Shown: one piece after another, positions 61,656 through 64,000 of the stretch
Position numbering within the stretch: the stretch's first letter is position 1
Layout: every line of letters begins with the position of its first letter
Assembly (NCBI RefSeq): GCF_900115265.1
Contig: NZ_FOVU01000006.1
Coordinates: forward strand, 186,001 to 250,000
Direction: 5' to 3'
DNA length: 64,000 nucleotides
Source: Bradyrhizobium sp. Ghvi
GTDB taxonomy: Bacteria; Pseudomonadota; Alphaproteobacteria; Rhizobiales; Xanthobacteraceae
The notes under the pieces: model-generated
Told to the model about the DNA's origin: nothing
Database searches by the model: none
What the model saw: the letters and a program-made list of their open reading frames with translations, nothing else
Translations under genes and position numbers: made by a program

Positions 61656-62240
61656 ATGTCCGAAAGTCAGACCTTGCCCAATCTCGCGATCGGCTATTCC
61701 CGAACCCGGCTGTTGACGTTATTCGGCGGCAGCCTGCTGCTGACGCTGCTCTGCAGCCTCCTCGCCTTCAGCTGGCAGGAGGGCAATGACATCACCAAGT
61801 TCTTGGTCGCCATCTGCTATGTCGGCGCGGTGTTTTTCGGCCTCGCCACCTGCAGGATGCTCTGGCGGCTGGTCACCGCCAGGCAGCCGGTGCTCTTCAT
61901 CAGCCGTGTCGGCATTCGCGACACCAGGCTCGCCGGCGAGACCATCGCATGGAGCGCCGTGCGCAAGATTTTCCCATGGGAGCAGCGCGCGCAGAAATTC
62001 GTGGTGCTCAAGGTCGATCCCCTCATCGCCCAGCGATTCTCGAGGGGTTTTGCGACGCAGGCCCTGACGCTGTTGAACAAGGCGCTAGGCACTGACAGTG
62101 TGATCGTCAATGCGGGCGGCCTGACCGTGGACACCGAAACCTTGCTCGAGACCTGCAAGCAATATTGGGGTGCCGGCCGGCCGGCCCAGGCGGACGATAC
62201 GGTGGCCGCGGCTGAGACTGCGCCGGACCCGGTCAGCTAG
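61656..62240 (+). CDS. STM3941-type membrane protein, second paralogue
   Basis: 194 residues. Two membrane helices (LLTLFGGSLLLTLLCSLLAF and FLVAICYVGAVFFGLATCRM), then a PH-like cytosolic part (SRVGIRDTRLAGETIAWSAV; RKIFPWEQRAQKFVVLKVDP) and GGLTVDTETLLETCKQY. The order and key positions match the gene at 52753. GGAGG lies 11 nt before ATG 61656, and an in-frame ATG at 61635 adds 7 residues. The two copies flank the prkA-yeaH-spoVR and ArsR operons. Function unknown. Confidence 0.72.
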   Translation: MSESQTLPNLAIGYSRTRLLTLFGGSLLLTLLCSLLAFSWQEGNDITKFLVAICYVGAVFFGLATCRMLWRLVTARQPVLFISRVGIRDTRLAGETIAWSAVRKIFPWEQRAQKFVVLKVDPLIAQRFSRGFATQALTLLNKALGTDSVIVNAGGLTVDTETLLETCKQYWGAGRPAQADDTVAAAETAPDPVS

Positions 62241-62495
62241 AGTAGTGCGGAGCTTGCCGACGCCGACGAGGTTGTCGCGCTAGCGGTCGCGGCATAGACC
62301 CAGGTTCATAAATGCGCTCGCGCCAGCCTTAGTCGCCGTCGGGCCAGGAAGGTTCAGCTTCTGCGGGTTTTTGGCGCGGAACCCCGCGCCGTTTTCAATA
62401 ACGTTGTCGCGGTTGATCGATGTGATACTGTTCACAGGCAATCGCATTCTGGAGTCTTAAGCTGATCCGCCTTGTAAGTTTGTGGAGTCCCCGCT

Positions 62496-64000
62496 ATGGG
62501 CGAAATTCGCAACTTCAGATCCGGAAATCACGGCGATCCGCCTCCACAGGGCTCAATGCCCCGGCGCCTTGCTGCAATCATCGTCGGTGACATCGCTTCC
62601 TACAGTCGCTTGATGCAAGCCGACGAGGAGGGCACGCATGTCCGCGTCAAGCGGATCGAGCGGGACCTCATCGAGCCCAGCATCATCGAGCATCATGGCT
62701 CGCTGGTGAAGACGACCGGCGACGGCTTCATCGCGATTTTCGACAGCCCTGTCGAGGCTGTCAGATGCAGCATCGTCATCCAGCAGAATCTCATCGGCCG
62801 CAACGCCTCGCTGCCGCGGGAATCGCGGATCGAATATCGGATCGGCGTCAACCTGGGTGATGTGATCGTAGAGCCGGATGACATCTACGGCGACGGCGTC
62901 AACATTGCCACCCGCATTGAGGGGATCGCCGAACCCGGTCAGGTCTACATTTCGGGTGCGATCTACGAGCAGATCAAGCACAAGGTCGTCTGCGGCTATG
63001 AGTCGCTCGGAGACCGGAAGGTCAAGAACATCACGGATCCTGTTCGCATCTATCGCGTCCTGCCCGACGCAGATGCGGTCGGAAGAACGCGCGGCCGGCG
63101 CGAGAACACGCTGATCTTGCTCCTCGGCCTCACGCTGCTCGTGATTGCCGGCGGCGTGCTGTGGTATCTGCTGATGCAGCAGGCGGGCAACACCGTCGAG
63201 CGGGCTGCCGCGCCGGCCGTCTCGCCGGTCGCATCCCCAAGTCCTCAACCGCCGCCACGCGAAACTGCAACGCAGACGCCGCAACCATCTCCGTCAGTGG
63301 CCGCATCAACTCCGTCACCCGCGCCGTCACCGAGCCCATCGGTGACGCCGGCCCGCGAACCGGAGATGATCACAATTCGCGGCGGCAGCTTCGCGATGGG
63401 AAGCAATGACGACCCGACCGAGCGGCCTATCCACCAGGTGACGATCAAGCCATTTTCAATCGGCAAGTATCCGGTGACCGTCGGTGAATGGAACGAATGC
63501 GCTGCCGCGAAGGCGTGCAGCTTCGTTGCCACCGGCAAGGACGATGCGCCCGTCACCAATGTGAGCTGGACGGACGCGCAGCAATACGCGGCCTGGCTCG
63601 CGCAAGCGTCCAAGAAACCTTATCGGCTTCCGAACGAAGCCGAATGGGAATATGCCGCTCGCGGCGGAACGCAGACCAAATACTGGTGGGGCGACAAGCT
63701 CCAGCCGGGCATGGCCGGATGCAAGGATTGCGGCGATCTCGCCGCCGAGCAGCCGGCGAAGGTCGGCAGCTTCAAGCCGAATCCATTCGGACTCCATGAT
63801 ATGGGCGGTGGTGTCGACCAATGGGTCGAGGACTGCTGGCACAGAACCTACCAGGGCGCGCCCGGCGATGGCTCGGCGTGGAACAGCGGGGACTGTACGT
63901 CGCATGTCTTGCGTTCAGGATCGTGGAAGAACGATTCGAGATATGTGAGGCCATCCAATCGCGATGGTTACGACACCAATGTTCGCTATCCGACGCATGG
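62496..64000 (+). CDS. Class III adenylate/guanylate cyclase fused to a formylglycine-generating-enzyme-like domain (partial)
   Basis: The frame starts at ATG 62496 (GGAG 8 nt upstream) and runs past the right edge; 501 residues are visible. Residues 22-190 form a cyclase homology domain: AAIIVGDIASYSRLM (metal Asp32), VKTTGDGFIAIF (Lys72 for base choice, metal Asp76) and DGVNIATRIEG (Asn136, Arg140 transition-state pair), so it looks active. One membrane helix (about 205-226) follows, then a Pro/Ser linker (237-287) and a SUMF1/FGE-sulfatase domain from about 291 (MITIRGGSFAMGSNDDPTER; PYRLPNEAEWEYAARGG). The FGE-like part is therefore predicted outside the membrane and the cyclase inside. 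Confidence 0.93.
   Translation, partial: MGEIRNFRSGNHGDPPPQGSMPRRLAAIIVGDIASYSRLMQADEEGTHVRVKRIERDLIEPSIIEHHGSLVKTTGDGFIAIFDSPVEAVRCSIVIQQNLIGRNASLPRESRIEYRIGVNLGDVIVEPDDIYGDGVNIATRIEGIAEPGQVYISGAIYEQIKHKVVCGYESLGDRKVKNITDPVRIYRVLPDADAVGRTRGRRENTLILLLGLTLLVIAGGVLWYLLMQQAGNTVERAAAPAVSPVASPSPQPPPRETATQTPQPSPSVAASTPSPAPSPSPSVTPAREPEMITIRGGSFAMGSNDDPTERPIHQVTIKPFSIGKYPVTVGEWNECAAAKACSFVATGKDDAPVTNVSWTDAQQYAAWLAQASKKPYRLPNEAEWEYAARGGTQTKYWWGDKLQPGMAGCKDCGDLAAEQPAKVGSFKPNPFGLHDMGGGVDQWVEDCWHRTYQGAPGDGSAWNSGDCTSHVLRSGSWKNDSRYVRPSNRDGYDTNVRYPTH

Overview
The window reads as a chromosomal segment of a high-GC alphaproteobacterium, most likely a Bradyrhizobium. The evidence is a ROSE-type RNA thermometer in front of an hsp20 gene, GGAAC-N16/17-CGTT promoters of the EcfG general stress sigma factor, a PE-LIG-POL LigD with a single Ku, a fused transaldolase/phosphoglucose isomerase, and many short palindromic intergenic repeats of the kind that litter rhizobial genomes. 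I see no rRNA, tRNA, transposase, phage gene or CRISPR array. The taxon is inferred from gene content and sequence memory, not from a search.

Layout. 1-4060: a truncated branched-chain amino acid-type binding protein, an MHS-family permease and a GH79-like exported glycosidase. 4060-8280: a heat-shock and envelope-stress block with a ROSE element, two Hsp20 genes, two small genes, an HtrA-like protease, two tandem related tiny helical proteins and a secreted glycine-rich protein. 8290-12790: CoA-ester lyase, acyl-CoA dehydrogenase, acyl-CoA synthetase and uracil phosphoribosyltransferase. 12946-22125: a complete kdp potassium-transport locus (extra small ORF, kdpF, kdpA, kdpB, kdpC, kdpD, kdpE) with a 70-bp palindrome upstream and an intergenic repeat between kdpB and kdpC. 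22297-25979: divergent ku and ligD. 26138-26803: two small genes.

26807-44809 is a large alpha-glucan and trehalose locus. A six-gene leftward operon (glgE-like, treS-maltokinase fusion, glgB, glgX, treZ, treY) diverges from malQ and a GH15 gene. Together they could interconvert trehalose, maltose, maltose-1-phosphate and branched glucan. The GlgE homologue, however, has Lys where the general acid Glu should be, lacks the Arg of the nucleophile motif and lacks a phosphate-site Lys, although every other enzyme in the operon keeps its catalytic residues. 44954-52444 is a tightly overlapping pentose-phosphate operon (tal-pgi, gnd, zwf, pgl, gntK, HAD phosphatase).

52753-64000: two related small membrane proteins flank a prkA-yeaH-spoVR stress operon that has a perfect EcfG promoter. 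Then come an ArsR-led four-gene operon with two inverted-repeat operators, an exported DsrE-like protein, an uncharacterised secreted protein, and a class III cyclase fused to a formylglycine-generating-enzyme-like domain that runs off the right edge.

How it fits together. EcfG-type promoter matches occur upstream of prkA (perfect), between ku and ligD (both directions), between the glgE-like gene and malQ (both directions) and upstream of a DUF3309 gene. Together with the heat-shock block, this suggests the segment is rich in stationary-phase, desiccation and osmotic-stress functions: compatible solute, K+ uptake, DNA end joining and proteostasis.
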